Shown piece by piece: positions 25,009-33,233 of a DNA stretch of 47,379 bases. The DNA is from Rectinema subterraneum (GTDB lineage Bacteria > Spirochaetota > Spirochaetia > Treponematales > Rectinemataceae). The stretch spans positions 1-47,379 of the forward strand of contig WESA01000018.1 of NCBI GenBank assembly GCA_009768935.1, given 5' to 3'. A program made the position numbers and the translations under genes. Under the pieces are notes generated by a model. That model made no database searches. It had not been told where the DNA came from and worked only from the letters and a program-made list of their open reading frames with translations. The stretch's first letter is position 1. Each line of letters starts with the position of its first letter.

Positions 25009-27456
25009 TTACAAATATGATTCGGCAGTTTTCAAAATATCGGCAAATACGCCGCCTGCAGTGACATCAGCGCCTGCGCCGGGACCCCGGATGACAAGCG
25101 GATTCTGTGAATAGCGCTTCGAGGTGATCACGACCATATTGTCGGTGCCTGTCAGGCTGAAAAAGGGGCTTTCCGGCCCGTACTCAGACAACGACAGCGA
25201 GGCCCCTTCTTTTGTAATTGCCGACACATAGCGGAGCACTGTGCCATGCCGGGCCGCATCGCTGCGCCGCGCTTCGATTTCAGCATCCATTTCGGGCAAA
25301 AGCGCCATGCATGTTTCAACTGTGGGCGCCTGCGCAATCCTCTTCGAAATGAGCGGCTCGATACGCACGCCTGCTTCTTCGAGCGGAAAACCGGCCTCGC
25401 GTGCAAGAATGATAGTCTTTCGCACAATGTCCCTCGCGCTCAAGTCATCGCGAGGGTCGGGCTCAGTGTACCCGAGCTCCTTCGCTTGCCTGACGAGCGC
25501 AGAAAATTTAAATTCGGGGTCAGACCCCAAATTGTTAAAAATAAAGCTGATTGTCCCGGAAAGCACCGCTTCGATTTTGAAGATCTCGTCGCCGGATGCG
25601 ACAAGGTCCTGAATGGTGCCGATGACAGGCAAGCCGGCGCCGACTGTTGTCTCATATCGGTACGGGACATCCATTTCGCGCGCAACCCGCATGAGCCTCT
25701 GGTAGCGCGCTAGTTCGCCGCTGTTTGCCCGCTTGTTGGGCGTCACGATGGAGATGGAGGCGGCGAGGAGGGTTTCATAATAGCGAATGGGCGCGTCGCT
25801 CGCGGTACAATCGCAGAAGCAGGCGTTGGGCAGATTGAGATGGGTCAATTGCCGAATAAAGGTTTCGAGATGTGTTGGTTCTCCTCGCTCGGCGAGTGCA
25901 GTTTTCCAGTCGCTCACATCGATGCCGTTCGCATCGATGAGCATGAGCCGCGAATTTGCAATGCCCGCGACGCGCACGCGAATCGAATGATCTTTGAAAA
26001 GCCTTTCATGCTGGGCTTTGACCTGCACAAGAAGAGTCCCGCCGATAAGCCCCGTGCCGACAAGAAACACGTTGACTGTGCGCACGCCGGCGAGGAAGAA
26101 TGCGTCGTGGATCGCACTCATCGCTTTGCCGCGGTCCTGCGCGCTCACCACGATGGAGATGTTGAGCTCGGACGAACCCTGTGCGATTGCGACCACGTTG
26201 ATGCCATTGCGCCCGAGCGCCTTGAATACGCGCCCGGAGATGCCCACGCGGTGCTTCATCATCTCGCCCACCACAGCGATGATGCTCAAATCTTTTTCGA
26301 TGGCGGGCCTCTGGATGGTACCTGTGCTGATTTCGTACTTGAATTCTTCTTTGAGCGCTCGGGCGCCGTTCTCGGCGTCCTGAGGGAGCACCGCGCAGCA
26401 GATCGAAAGCTCGCTCGACCCTTGGGTGATGAGAATGACGTTGACACCGGCGGACGCGAGCGCTGCGAACATGCGGCCTGCGATGCCCGTCACGCCGGGC
26501 AGACCCGGCCCCTGCAAGAGCAAAAGAGAAATCGAAGGAATTGCCGCAATGCCGCGCACGGGCCAGCTGCTGGGCGCCGCTTCGCGGACAATTTTAGTGC
26601 CTGGCGAGCCAGGATTGAAGGTATTGAGGATGCGCACCGGGATGCCCTTGGCCATGGCAGGCAGGATTGTCGGCGGATGCAGCACTTTCGCACCGAAATG
26701 CGACATTTCCATGGCTTCGAGGTAGGAAATTTCGGGGATGACAAAGGCATCGGGCACCGCGCGGGGATCTGCGGTGAGGATGCCGTCGACATCCGTCCAG
26801 ATTTGTATTTCATCTGCATCGAGGCAGGCGCCGAGAATGCCTGCGGTAAAGTCAGAGCCGCCGCGGCCGAGCGTCGTGGTGATGCCATCGGCGGTAGCGG
26901 CGATAAATCCGGTGACGACGGCGACGCGGGGGAAGGCGGAAAAGAAAGCGAGGGCACGGCGCTCTGTTTCAGCTTGCAGCCAATGGGCGGAGCCGAATCG
27001 CGCATCTGTAATGATGAATTGCCTCGCATCGACCGGTTCGGCAGCGATCCCCGCTTGCGAGAGCGCCTGGGCGACTATGAACGCGCTCAGCCGCTCACCA
27101 AACGAAGCAACGAGATCAAGCGTTCTGGCCGACAGATCCCGGACAAGCGATATGCCATACAGCAGAGAAGAAAGCTCATCAAGAAGGGATCGCACATACG
27201 CGGTCGCAGTTTCCGAAAATGACCCTTCGAGCAGCGCGTCAATCATCGAGTGATGGCGATTAGTAATCGTCTCGAATATCGCTCGCCATTCTCCACCCCC
27301 GCTTGCGAGCTTCGCAGCCTCAAGCAAAGAATCGGTTATACCTGAAAAAGCAGAAACGACAATGATGCGCTCGCCTGAGTCTTTGACTATGCCGACAAGC
27401 GCGCGGACAGCATCGGGGCTCCCTACTGATGTGCCGCCAAATTTCAGAATTTTCAT
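25009..27456 (-). CDS. thrA: Bifunctional aspartate kinase / homoserine dehydrogenase I
   Basis: Catalyses the first and third steps from aspartate to homoserine, for threonine, methionine and isoleucine. The 815 residues match ThrA. The kinase domain starts with KFGGTSVGSPDAV and has TTLGRGGSDFTA. Two regulatory ACT units (about 300-450) include GIAGRMFAALASAGVNVI and GISGRVFKALGRNGINVV, so allosteric feedback is expected. The homoserine dehydrogenase domain has the NAD(P) loop LVGTGLIGGTL, then TPNKRAN, and LGYTEPDPRDDLSARD. A palindromic repeat lies in frame in the dehydrogenase domain and encodes LGSDPE. GGAG lies seven bases before the ATG. Confidence 0.94.
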   Translation of the reverse strand: MKILKFGGTSVGSPDAVRALVGIVKDSGERIIVVSAFSGITDSLLEAAKLASGGGEWRAIFETITNRHHSMIDALLEGSFSETATAYVRSLLDELSSLLYGISLVRDLSARTLDLVASFGERLSAFIVAQALSQAGIAAEPVDARQFIITDARFGSAHWLQAETERRALAFFSAFPRVAVVTGFIAATADGITTTLGRGGSDFTAGILGACLDADEIQIWTDVDGILTADPRAVPDAFVIPEISYLEAMEMSHFGAKVLHPPTILPAMAKGIPVRILNTFNPGSPGTKIVREAAPSSWPVRGIAAIPSISLLLLQGPGLPGVTGIAGRMFAALASAGVNVILITQGSSELSICCAVLPQDAENGARALKEEFKYEISTGTIQRPAIEKDLSIIAVVGEMMKHRVGISGRVFKALGRNGINVVAIAQGSSELNISIVVSAQDRGKAMSAIHDAFFLAGVRTVNVFLVGTGLIGGTLLVQVKAQHERLFKDHSIRVRVAGIANSRLMLIDANGIDVSDWKTALAERGEPTHLETFIRQLTHLNLPNACFCDCTASDAPIRYYETLLAASISIVTPNKRANSGELARYQRLMRVAREMDVPYRYETTVGAGLPVIGTIQDLVASGDEIFKIEAVLSGTISFIFNNLGSDPEFKFSALVRQAKELGYTEPDPRDDLSARDIVRKTIILAREAGFPLEEAGVRIEPLISKRIAQAPTVETCMALLPEMDAEIEARRSDAARHGTVLRYVSAITKEGASLSLSEYGPESPFFSLTGTDNMVVITSKRYSQNPLVIRGPGAGADVTAGGVFADILKTAESYL
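25516..25528. repeat. GGGGTCWGACCCC palindrome, copy 1 (inside thrA)
   Basis: GGGGTCAGACCCC, extended by flanking AATT on both sides. It is read in frame as LGSDPE, two residues longer than my recollection of the E. coli sequence at this place. Confidence 0.75.
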
Positions 27457-27538
27457 GCAATGCTCCGGATGCCGGCATTTTGGCCGGCTTTCCCGGGACT
27501 ATATCATAAACATGCAGCGCGAAGGAATATCTTTGCGA

Positions 27539-28669
27539 TTATTCCAGCACCGTAAGCAGCACGCCCGCGGCTACCGCCGAACCGATGACGCCCGCGACAT
27601 TCGGCCCCATCGCATGCATGAGCAAGAAATTCGTCGGATCTTCTTTCGAGCCGACAACCTGGCTGACGCGCGCGGCCATAGGCACCGCTGATACGCCCGC
27701 AGAACCAATAAGCGGATTGACCTTGCCCTTCGTGATCCAATACATGATTTTGCCGAAAATCACGCCGCCAGCGGTTCCACAGCTAAACGCAAAAAGCCCC
27801 AGGCCAATGATCATCAGGGTCTGGGGGTTCAAAAATCGCGCGGCGCTCGCGGTGGACCCCACCGACACACCAAGGAAAATGGTCAGCGTATTGATGAGCG
27901 CATGCTGTGCGGTATCAGACAATCGCTCGGTTACACCACTCTCCCTGAAAAGGTTTCCAAGCATGAGCGCGCCGACAAGCGGAACCGCAGCTGGCAGCAA
28001 AAGCCCGATCAAAATGGTCACAAAAATCGGAAACACCACGCGCTCTGCCTTGGATACTTCGCGGAGCTGCGCCATCTTGACCAGGCGCTCTTTTTTGGTG
28101 GTGAGCGCTTTCATGATCGGCGGCTGGATGAGCGGCACAAGCGCCATGTACGAATAGGCAGCGATAGCAATGGGCCCCAGCAGCTCGGGCTTGAGGCGCG
28201 AGGTGACATAGATAGCAGTCGGGCCGTCCGCGCCCCCGATGATGCCGATACTGCCGCACGACTTAAGATCAAATCCCATGTAATAGGCTGCTATAAAGGG
28301 AATGAAAATACCGAGCTGCGCGGCAGCACCGAGCAGAAGACTCCAGGGGTTCGCGATGAGTGGCCCGAAATCGGTCATCGCACCGATGCCGAGAAAAATG
28401 AGCGGCGGATAGATACCGAGCTTGACTCCCTGGTATAAATAATAAATAAGCCCACCAACCAACCCGTCTTTTGGACCGTCGGTAATGCCGCTCGCAGGCA
28501 GGTTCGCAAGGAGCATGCCGAACGCGATCGGAACCAGCAACAGCGGCTCATACTCCTTTACAATGCCGAGGTACAGAAGGATACAGGACACCGTCAGCAT
28601 TATGAGCTGTCCCCAGGTCATGGCTATAAAGCCTGTCGAGGAAATAAAATGGGAGAAAAATGCTTCCAT
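27539..28669 (-). CDS. oadB: Na+-translocating decarboxylase, beta subunit
   Basis: A 376-residue polytopic membrane protein of the OadB/MmdB/GcdB family. It decarboxylates carboxybiotin and exports Na+. Family segments are [17 protein letters not shown], the conserved [16 protein letters not shown] (ion-site region) and [23 protein letters not shown]. The C-terminus contains [31 protein letters not shown], given here in part. It is last of a long operon with a biotin carrier, an OadG-like subunit and an MmdA-type carboxyltransferase, so methylmalonyl-CoA decarboxylase is the likeliest complex. GGAG lies eight bases before the ATG. Confidence 0.93.
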   Translation of the reverse strand: MEAFFSHFISSTGFIAMTWGQLIMLTVSCILLYLGIVKEYEPLLLVPIAFGMLLANLPASGITDGPKDGLVGGLIYYLYQGVKLGIYPPLIFLGIGAMTDFGPLIANPWSLLLGAAAQLGIFIPFIAAYYMGFDLKSCGSIGIIGGADGPTAIYVTSRLKPELLGPIAIAAYSYMALVPLIQPPIMKALTTKKERLVKMAQLREVSKAERVVFPIFVTILIGLLLPAAVPLVGALMLGNLFRESGVTERLSDTAQHALINTLTIFLGVSVGSTASAARFLNPQTLMIIGLGLFAFSCGTAGGVIFGKIMYWITKGKVNPLIGSAGVSAVPMAARVSQVVGSKEDPTNFLLMHAMGPNVAGVIGSAVAAGVLLTVLE

Positions 28670-28687
28670 GGAGGAATCTCCCCTCGC

Positions 28688-29083
28688 CTACGCGAGATCG
28701 ACGAGCGGATCGCCGGTATTCACTGATGCGCTTGCAGGGACACGAAGTGCGACGACTGTGCCGTCCTGCGGAGCGACAATTTCATTCTCCATTTTCATAG
28801 CCTCGAGCAAGAGCAGCACATCGCCGCGCTTTACCTGCTGGCCGACGATGACTTTGAATGCAAGAACAGTGCCAGGCATGGGTGATTTGACGGTAATCAC
28901 TGTTTCGCCATTCGAAGGCGCGGCGGCTGGCTGGACAGAAGGCGCTGCCGGCAAGGAAGCCGATGAAACTGCTGCAGGCGCCTGGCTTACTGCTGCTGCA
29001 CCAGAACCATGACCGGGCCTGTTGAGATCTTCTACGGTAACCTCATATGTCTTGCCATTCACTGTAATTCTGTAGTGCTTCAT
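28688..29083 (-). CDS. mmdC: Biotin carrier protein of the decarboxylase/transcarboxylase
   Basis: A 131-residue soluble protein with a short N-terminal domain (HYRITVNGKTYEVTVEDL), an A/P-rich hinge and a C-terminal biotinyl domain. The biotin attachment site is the lysine in LEAMKMENEI. The length and layout match MmdC and the 1.3S subunit of transcarboxylase. It carries CO2 from the carboxyltransferase(s) to the membrane beta subunit. The ATG at 29083 has AGGAG upstream; an extended frame adds eleven residues without support. Confidence 0.92.
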   Translation of the reverse strand: MKHYRITVNGKTYEVTVEDLNRPGHGSGAAAVSQAPAAVSSASLPAAPSVQPAAAPSNGETVITVKSPMPGTVLAFKVIVGQQVKRGDVLLLLEAMKMENEIVAPQDGTVVALRVPASASVNTGDPLVDLA

Positions 29084-29137
29084 ATCGATACGCTCCTGTT
29101 GTTTGCTTTTATTCAAAATACATCATTTGAAAAAACA

Positions 29138-29506
29138 TCATTTCCGGGAGAGGCGTTCAACGCGGCCCCATACCGGCGTATTGAAACCGCAGCCTTCCGC
29201 AGCGGCCTGTTTCACCTGCGCAATCGCAAAAGAGCCAAGCTCGGATCCCCGGGCAGCGGCAACTGCGGCAGTCAGAACAGCAATAAGCTCTTCATCGTCC
29301 TCGGCTGGGCTTTGGCTTAACAAGCCAGCCTGCGCCTTCTTTTTGGTCACTTCCACTATTTCTGGCAACGGCGCGAGTTTCTTGTGCTCTTTTTTCTTCA
29401 GCGCGGAGAAAAACTTGGGAAAGCCAAGCAGAAAAAGAATAATGAGGAACAGCGCCACAAACACCGTTATGACGCCGACCAGCATAATCATCCAGGGATT
29501 TGTCAT
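29138..29506 (-). CDS. oadG: OadG/MmdD-like small membrane subunit
   Basis: A 122-residue protein with one N-terminal transmembrane helix (about residues 7-29) followed by a basic stretch KFFSALKKKEHKK and an acidic/alanine-rich region, the design of oxaloacetate decarboxylase gamma and methylmalonyl-CoA decarboxylase delta chains. It anchors the carboxyltransferase and biotin carrier to the beta subunit. It lies between mmdA and the biotin carrier. I do not see the His-rich zinc tail of some OadG proteins. Confidence 0.8.
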   Translation of the reverse strand: MTNPWMIMLVGVITVFVALFLIILFLLGFPKFFSALKKKEHKKLAPLPEIVEVTKKKAQAGLLSQSPAEDDEELIAVLTAAVAAARGSELGSFAIAQVKQAAAEGCGFNTPVWGRVERLSRK

Positions 29507-29516
29507 GGCCAGCCCC

Positions 29517-31061
29517 TTAAACAGGAATATTGCCGTGCTTGCGGGACGGCATGCTCTGACGCTTGCCCAGAAGCGTGTTCAGCGCGTTGCACAGCCGCAT
29601 GCGCGTATGAGCCGGATCGATGACATCATCGACATAGCCTCGTGCTGCCGCCTTGTAGGGATTGGCGAAGCTGCGCTTGTACTCTTCGATTTTATCCTTG
29701 CGGGCAGCTGCGGGATCGGGTGCTTCTTCGATTTCTTTCTTGAAGATGATGTTTGCTGCTCCCTCGGGGCCCATCACTGCAATCTCGGCTGTCGGCCAGG
29801 CAAACACCTGATCCGCGCCGAGGTGGCGCGAGCACATCGCAATGTACGCCCCGCCATATGCCTTTCGCAGAATCACGGTCAGCTTGGGCACCGATGCTTC
29901 GGAATACGCGTACAAGAGCTTCGCGCCATGCCGTATGACGCCCCCATGCTCCTGCCCGACGCCCGGCAAATACCCCGCGGTATCCGTCAGCGTAAGAAGC
30001 GGAATATTGAAGGAATCGCAGAACCGGATAAAGCGCGTCGCCTTGTCGGAGGCGTTGATATCGAGCACGCCCGCCAGGTACTTTGGCTGGTTGGCGATAA
30101 TACCGATCACCCGTCCGGCAAGCCTCGCAAAGCCTGTCACAATGTTTTTCGCATAGTTTGGCTGTACTTCGAAGAAATCGGCGGCATCAACAAGCCGCGC
30201 AATAATGTCGCGCACATCGTAGGGCTTGTTGGGCGAATCAGGCATGAGGTCAGCAAGCCCTTCGTCGATGCGGTTCGGATCATCGCCGGTTTCTGCAACG
30301 GGCGGGTCCTCGACATTGTTCTGCGGAAGATACGAAAGCAGCTTGCGAATCGCCTCGATCGTGCTCTGCTCGTCCGGAAAGCTGAAATGCGCGACACCGG
30401 AGACCTCGGAATGCACACGCGCACCGCCCAAATCCTCGGAGCTCACTTCTTCGCCCGTCACTGCCTTGATAACCTGAGGGCCGGTAATGAACATGTTGCT
30501 CGTGCCTTCGGTCATGAAGACAAAATCGGTCAGCGCTGGCGAATAGACCGCTCCGCCCGCACACGGGCCCATAATGACCGAAATCTGCGGCACAACGCCG
30601 GACGCAAGTGTATTGCGGTAGAAAATCTCACCATAGCCGGAGAGCGCGTCAACGCCTTCCTGGATGCGCGCGCCGCCAGAATCGTTGATCCCGATGCAGG
30701 GGCAGCCGATTTTGACCGCAAGATCCATAATCTTGCAAATCTTCGATGCATGCATCTCGCCCAGGCTGCCACCGATGACGGTAAAATCCTGCGCAAACAC
30801 GCACACAGTGCGGCCGTTGACAAGCCCATAGCCTGTCACCACGCCTTCACCCGGGGCATCGATTTTGTCCATGCCCAGTTCGGTGGCCCGATGCTCGACA
30901 AAAGCATCCAGCTCCACGAAGGTCCCCGGATCGAGCAACATTTCGATCCGTTCGCGAGCGGTCATTTTGCCTTTGTCATGCTGAGCGGCGACACGTTTGG
31001 GGCCGCCGCCGGCACGCACTTTGGCCTGCCGCTCTTCCAGCTCCCTCAGCTTTTCTTCCAT
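29517..31061 (-). CDS. mmdA: Methylmalonyl-CoA decarboxylase / acyl-CoA carboxylase carboxyltransferase subunit
   Basis: A 514-residue crotonase-fold carboxyltransferase, matching MmdA, PccB and the transcarboxylase 12S subunit in size. It transfers the carboxyl group between (S)-methylmalonyl-CoA and biotin. The acyl-CoA oxyanion regions are GINDSGGARIQEGVDALSGY, taken in part, and MGPCAGGAVYSPALTDF. The second half has DTAGYLPGVGQEHGGVIRHG and YGGAYIAMCSRHLGAD. The context (epimerase upstream, Na+ pump subunits downstream, no biotin carboxylase in view) favours decarboxylation over ATP-driven carboxylation. A spaced 144-base leader suggests it may also have its own promoter. Confidence 0.92.
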   Translation of the reverse strand: MEEKLRELEERQAKVRAGGGPKRVAAQHDKGKMTARERIEMLLDPGTFVELDAFVEHRATELGMDKIDAPGEGVVTGYGLVNGRTVCVFAQDFTVIGGSLGEMHASKICKIMDLAVKIGCPCIGINDSGGARIQEGVDALSGYGEIFYRNTLASGVVPQISVIMGPCAGGAVYSPALTDFVFMTEGTSNMFITGPQVIKAVTGEEVSSEDLGGARVHSEVSGVAHFSFPDEQSTIEAIRKLLSYLPQNNVEDPPVAETGDDPNRIDEGLADLMPDSPNKPYDVRDIIARLVDAADFFEVQPNYAKNIVTGFARLAGRVIGIIANQPKYLAGVLDINASDKATRFIRFCDSFNIPLLTLTDTAGYLPGVGQEHGGVIRHGAKLLYAYSEASVPKLTVILRKAYGGAYIAMCSRHLGADQVFAWPTAEIAVMGPEGAANIIFKKEIEEAPDPAAARKDKIEEYKRSFANPYKAAARGYVDDVIDPAHTRMRLCNALNTLLGKRQSMPSRKHGNIPV

Positions 31062-31083
31062 AATAAACCGTCCTTATATCATT

Positions 31084-31132
31084 ACCTCCAGCGGGGAGGT
31101 TGCTTTTCAGAACCAAACTGTAATTGCAATTA
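31084..31132. other. Two inverted repeats in the mce-mmdA gap
   Basis: Between mce and mmdA lie the hairpin ACCTCC/GGAGGT (31084-31100) and the perfect 12-base palindrome TAATTGCAATTA (31121-31132). They could be an operator and an mRNA processing hairpin. The hairpin arm nearest mmdA includes a Shine-Dalgarno-like GGAGGT on the minus strand. Confidence 0.35.
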
Positions 31133-31205
31133 TGACAATCAGCTGCGCGTGGCTGGCCGCGGCCTTTGAAAAACCGAACTCGGCCCGGCGCCGATTGCAC
31201 GAATC

Positions 31206-31610
31206 TTATGCTCGTTCGCAAAGCTCGACAAGCACTCCCCCCGTTGCTTTGGGGTGTATAAAAGCGATTCGTGCACCGCCCGCGCCATAGCGCGGCGTCT
31301 CGTCGATGAGCCGCACACCCTTTGCCTTGAGTTCGGCAAGGGCCGCTTCGATATTCGCCACACGGAATGCGAGATGGTGCACCCCCTGCCCTTTTGCGGC
31401 AAGGAATTTCCCGATGGGGCCTTCGGAATCAGTGCTCTCGAGGAGCTCGATTTCGCTCTCACCGATGGGCATGAAGGCGGTTTTCACCTTCTGGTCGGCG
31501 ACTTCCTCGATGCCATGCAGCGGCAGGCTCAAGATGCCTTCCCATACAGGAAGCGCTGCATCGATTTTTTCGACCGCGATGCCGATATGATCAAGCTTGA
31601 GGGTGTTCAT
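31206..31610 (-). CDS. mce: Methylmalonyl-CoA epimerase
   Basis: A 134-residue vicinal-oxygen-chelate enzyme that interconverts (R)- and (S)-methylmalonyl-CoA, linking the mutase (R) to the decarboxylase (S). Metal ligands are visible in LDHIGIAV (His near residue 7), VHHLAFRV and GVLVELCE (C-terminal Glu). AAGGAG lies before the ATG. The start overlaps the meaB end by 20 bases, typical of tight coupling. Confidence 0.93.
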   Translation of the reverse strand: MNTLKLDHIGIAVEKIDAALPVWEGILSLPLHGIEEVADQKVKTAFMPIGESEIELLESTDSEGPIGKFLAAKGQGVHHLAFRVANIEAALAELKAKGVRLIDETPRYGAGGARIAFIHPKATGGVLVELCERA

Positions 31611-32784
31611 GGGATGCTCCTTGTTCGATGATAGTGTGAAAAAGCGCTATGCCGGCGCTGTAGACATCCATTTTGCGGGAAAATACCTTGTGAGCGAGCT
31701 CGTCCTGCGCGGCTGCAAGCTCAGGCAGACTCATGAGGTGCACAATTTCGTTGGAGACGAACTGCCCTAGCTGGTAGCGGATGGATTCGAGCCGTTTTCG
31801 TTCGAGTTCGCCGGTGCGGGAAAGAGTTTCAAAATGGCTGAAGATTGCGTCGGCGAGTTCCTTGACGCCGTCGCCGGTTTCGGCAATGGTCTTGAGGACG
31901 GGGGGAATGATTAGTGCTGCGGAAATTGTGCCTGCTTCCTGATTAACTAGTGCTGCCGAAACTGTGCCTGCTTCAGGGAGGACACCTGGTTTAGGGGTCG
32001 TAATTGATTCCTTCTCGCCAGGGGCTCCTGACTCATTGCCTGCTTTTGGCTGCCAACCTTCTGCCAACCCCGTGTGGTGCAGAAACTCTGGCGCTCTCGC
32101 CGCCAGGGTATCGGGCCCGCCCTCGGGGGTCTGTCCCCTCTTCAACTGGGCCTGCAGCTCCAGCATTGCGCGAATTTCGCGCACCACTCTGTCGGCGCCA
32201 TCGCGGTCAGCCTTGTTCACCACGAAGATGTCCCCGATCTCCATGATGCCCGCTTTTATGACCTGGATATCGTCGCCAAGTCCCGGCACCGACACGAGGA
32301 CGACCATATCCGCAACGCGCACAATATCGATTTCGGACTGGCCGACGCCGACCGTTTCGACGAGCACGATATCGTAACCTGCTGCGTCGAGCACGCGAAT
32401 CGCCGCATGGGTAGCCTTGGAAATGCCGCCGAGACTCCCTCGCGCCGCAAGACTGCGGATGAACACGCCGGGATCTGTCGCATGCCCTTGCATCCTGAGC
32501 CGGTCGCCAAGAATCGCGCCGCCGGAAAAAGGACTCGATGGGTCGACCGCCAGCACGCCAACTTTGAGCCCGCGCGATCTGAATTGAGCGATGAGCTTGT
32601 CTGCGAGTGTGCTCTTGCCCGCTCCCGGCGGCCCCGTGATGCCGATCACCTGCGCGCGGCCCGCGTGATCCTTGAGCCGGTACAATGCGGCATAGGCCTC
32701 TCGGTCGCCGCTCTCGAGCAGGGTAATAAGCCGCGCAACAGCCCGCACATCGCCTTCGATACAGCGACGAATTAAATCATACAT
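31591..32784 (-). CDS. meaB: MeaB/ArgK-type GTPase chaperone of methylmalonyl-CoA mutase, with a repeat-built insertion
   Basis: A G3E GTPase that gates cofactor delivery to, and protects, B12-dependent mutases. Motifs in order: Walker A GPPGAGKS (about 51-58), VLAVDPSSPFSGG, LVETVGVGQSE and NKAD (about 190-193). An 80-residue segment (about 212-294) separates the G4 region from the conserved PPVLKTIAETGDGV; ordinary MeaB proteins join these closely. The extra DNA consists largely of dispersed repeats, including a 12-residue tandem (EAGTVSAALVNQ, then EAGTISAALIIP). The C-terminal dimerisation arm is normal. The ATG at 32784 is ten bases after GGAG; a GTG two codons earlier is an alternative. 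Confidence 0.9.
   Translation of the reverse strand: MYDLIRRCIEGDVRAVARLITLLESGDREAYAALYRLKDHAGRAQVIGITGPPGAGKSTLADKLIAQFRSRGLKVGVLAVDPSSPFSGGAILGDRLRMQGHATDPGVFIRSLAARGSLGGISKATHAAIRVLDAAGYDIVLVETVGVGQSEIDIVRVADMVVLVSVPGLGDDIQVIKAGIMEIGDIFVVNKADRDGADRVVREIRAMLELQAQLKRGQTPEGGPDTLAARAPEFLHHTGLAEGWQPKAGNESGAPGEKESITTPKPGVLPEAGTVSAALVNQEAGTISAALIIPPVLKTIAETGDGVKELADAIFSHFETLSRTGELERKRLESIRYQLGQFVSNEIVHLMSLPELAAAQDELAHKVFSRKMDVYSAGIALFHTIIEQGASHEHPQA
31911..31932 (+). repeat. TTAGTGCT...TTGTGCC repeat, type B (inside meaB)
   Basis: TTAGTGCT, GCGGAAA, TTGTGCC. It is identical over all 22 bases to the copy in rtcB 9.6 kb away. On the coding strand it encodes GTISAAL. It begins one unit of a 36-base tandem pair. 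Confidence 0.85.
31947..31968 (+). repeat. Type B repeat, second tandem unit (inside meaB)
   Basis: CTAGTGCT, GCCGAAA, CTGTGCC, starting 36 bases after the previous copy and followed like it by TGCTTC. It encodes GTVSAAL. Confidence 0.75.
32049..32065 (+). repeat. Diverged type A repeat (inside meaB)
   Basis: GCTGCCAACCTTCTGCC, 15 of 17 bases matching the type A core GCTTCCAACCTTGTGCC. It lies in the same inserted segment of MeaB. Confidence 0.5.
32126..32138. repeat. GGGGTCWGACCCC palindrome, copy 2 (inside meaB)
   Basis: GGGGTCTGTCCCC, one mismatch to the consensus. It encodes RGQTP, the same peptide read from the copies in the SIMPL gene (RGQTP) and, in part, the esterase (WGQTP). Confidence 0.65.
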
Positions 32785-32815
32785 GGGCACAGCACTCCGA
32801 ATTTCACAAGGCGGC

Positions 32816-33220
32816 TCAGTTCAGCGGGCGCTTGAGGTTCGCGCGGATGAACTCGATCGTCTTCGAGGTCGGCGTGCCGGGGCCGAACACTTCTGCAATG
32901 CCCTTGGACTTGAGGAAGGGGATGTCCTCTTCGGGAATGACGCCGCCGCCGAAGACAAGCACATTTTCCGCACCACTCTGCTTGAGGAGCTCCACCACAC
33001 GGGGAAACAGATGATTATGCGCGCCGGACAGAATCGAAAGCCCGATCACATCGACATCTTCCTGGATCGCCGCGCTGACAATCTGCTCAGGTGTCTGCCT
33101 GAGGCCTGTGTAGATCACTTCCATGCCGGCGTCGCGGAGGGCGCGGGCGATGACCTTCGCCCCCCTGTCGTGCCCGTCGAGGCCTGGTTTCGCGATAAGC
33201 ACCCTGATTTTGCGTTCCAT
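32816..33220 (-). CDS. Methylmalonyl-CoA mutase, separate B12-binding subunit
   Basis: A 134-residue cobalamin-binding domain with the base-off signature DGHDRG (the His displaces dimethylbenzimidazole and ligates cobalt), then [10 protein letters not shown] and [11 protein letters not shown]. It is a stand-alone version of the C-terminal domain found fused in Propionibacterium and human mutases. It lies 13 bases after the large subunit and just before meaB, and should assemble with both. It makes the operon dependent on B12. Confidence 0.93.
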   Translation of the reverse strand: MERKIRVLIAKPGLDGHDRGAKVIARALRDAGMEVIYTGLRQTPEQIVSAAIQEDVDVIGLSILSGAHNHLFPRVVELLKQSGAENVLVFGGGVIPEEDIPFLKSKGIAEVFGPGTPTSKTIEFIRANLKRPLN

Positions 33221-33233
33221 TTCGGCTTCCCCC

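Noticed and set aside
25840..27222. 460-residue open frame opposite thrA
   Set aside because: Antisense to the well-supported thrA; sequence is an Arg/His/Asp-rich mirror frame.
27457..27538. GCCGGC...GCCGGC hairpin between the oadB 3' end and thrA start
   Set aside because: The stem is six base pairs with no T-run, so it is not supported as a terminator. Nothing else is visible in the gap beyond the thrA ribosome site.
29103..31169. 688-residue open frame opposite mmdA and oadG
   Set aside because: Antisense to recognisable genes; its composition (rich in His, Arg, Cys) is that of a mirror frame, and no domain is visible.
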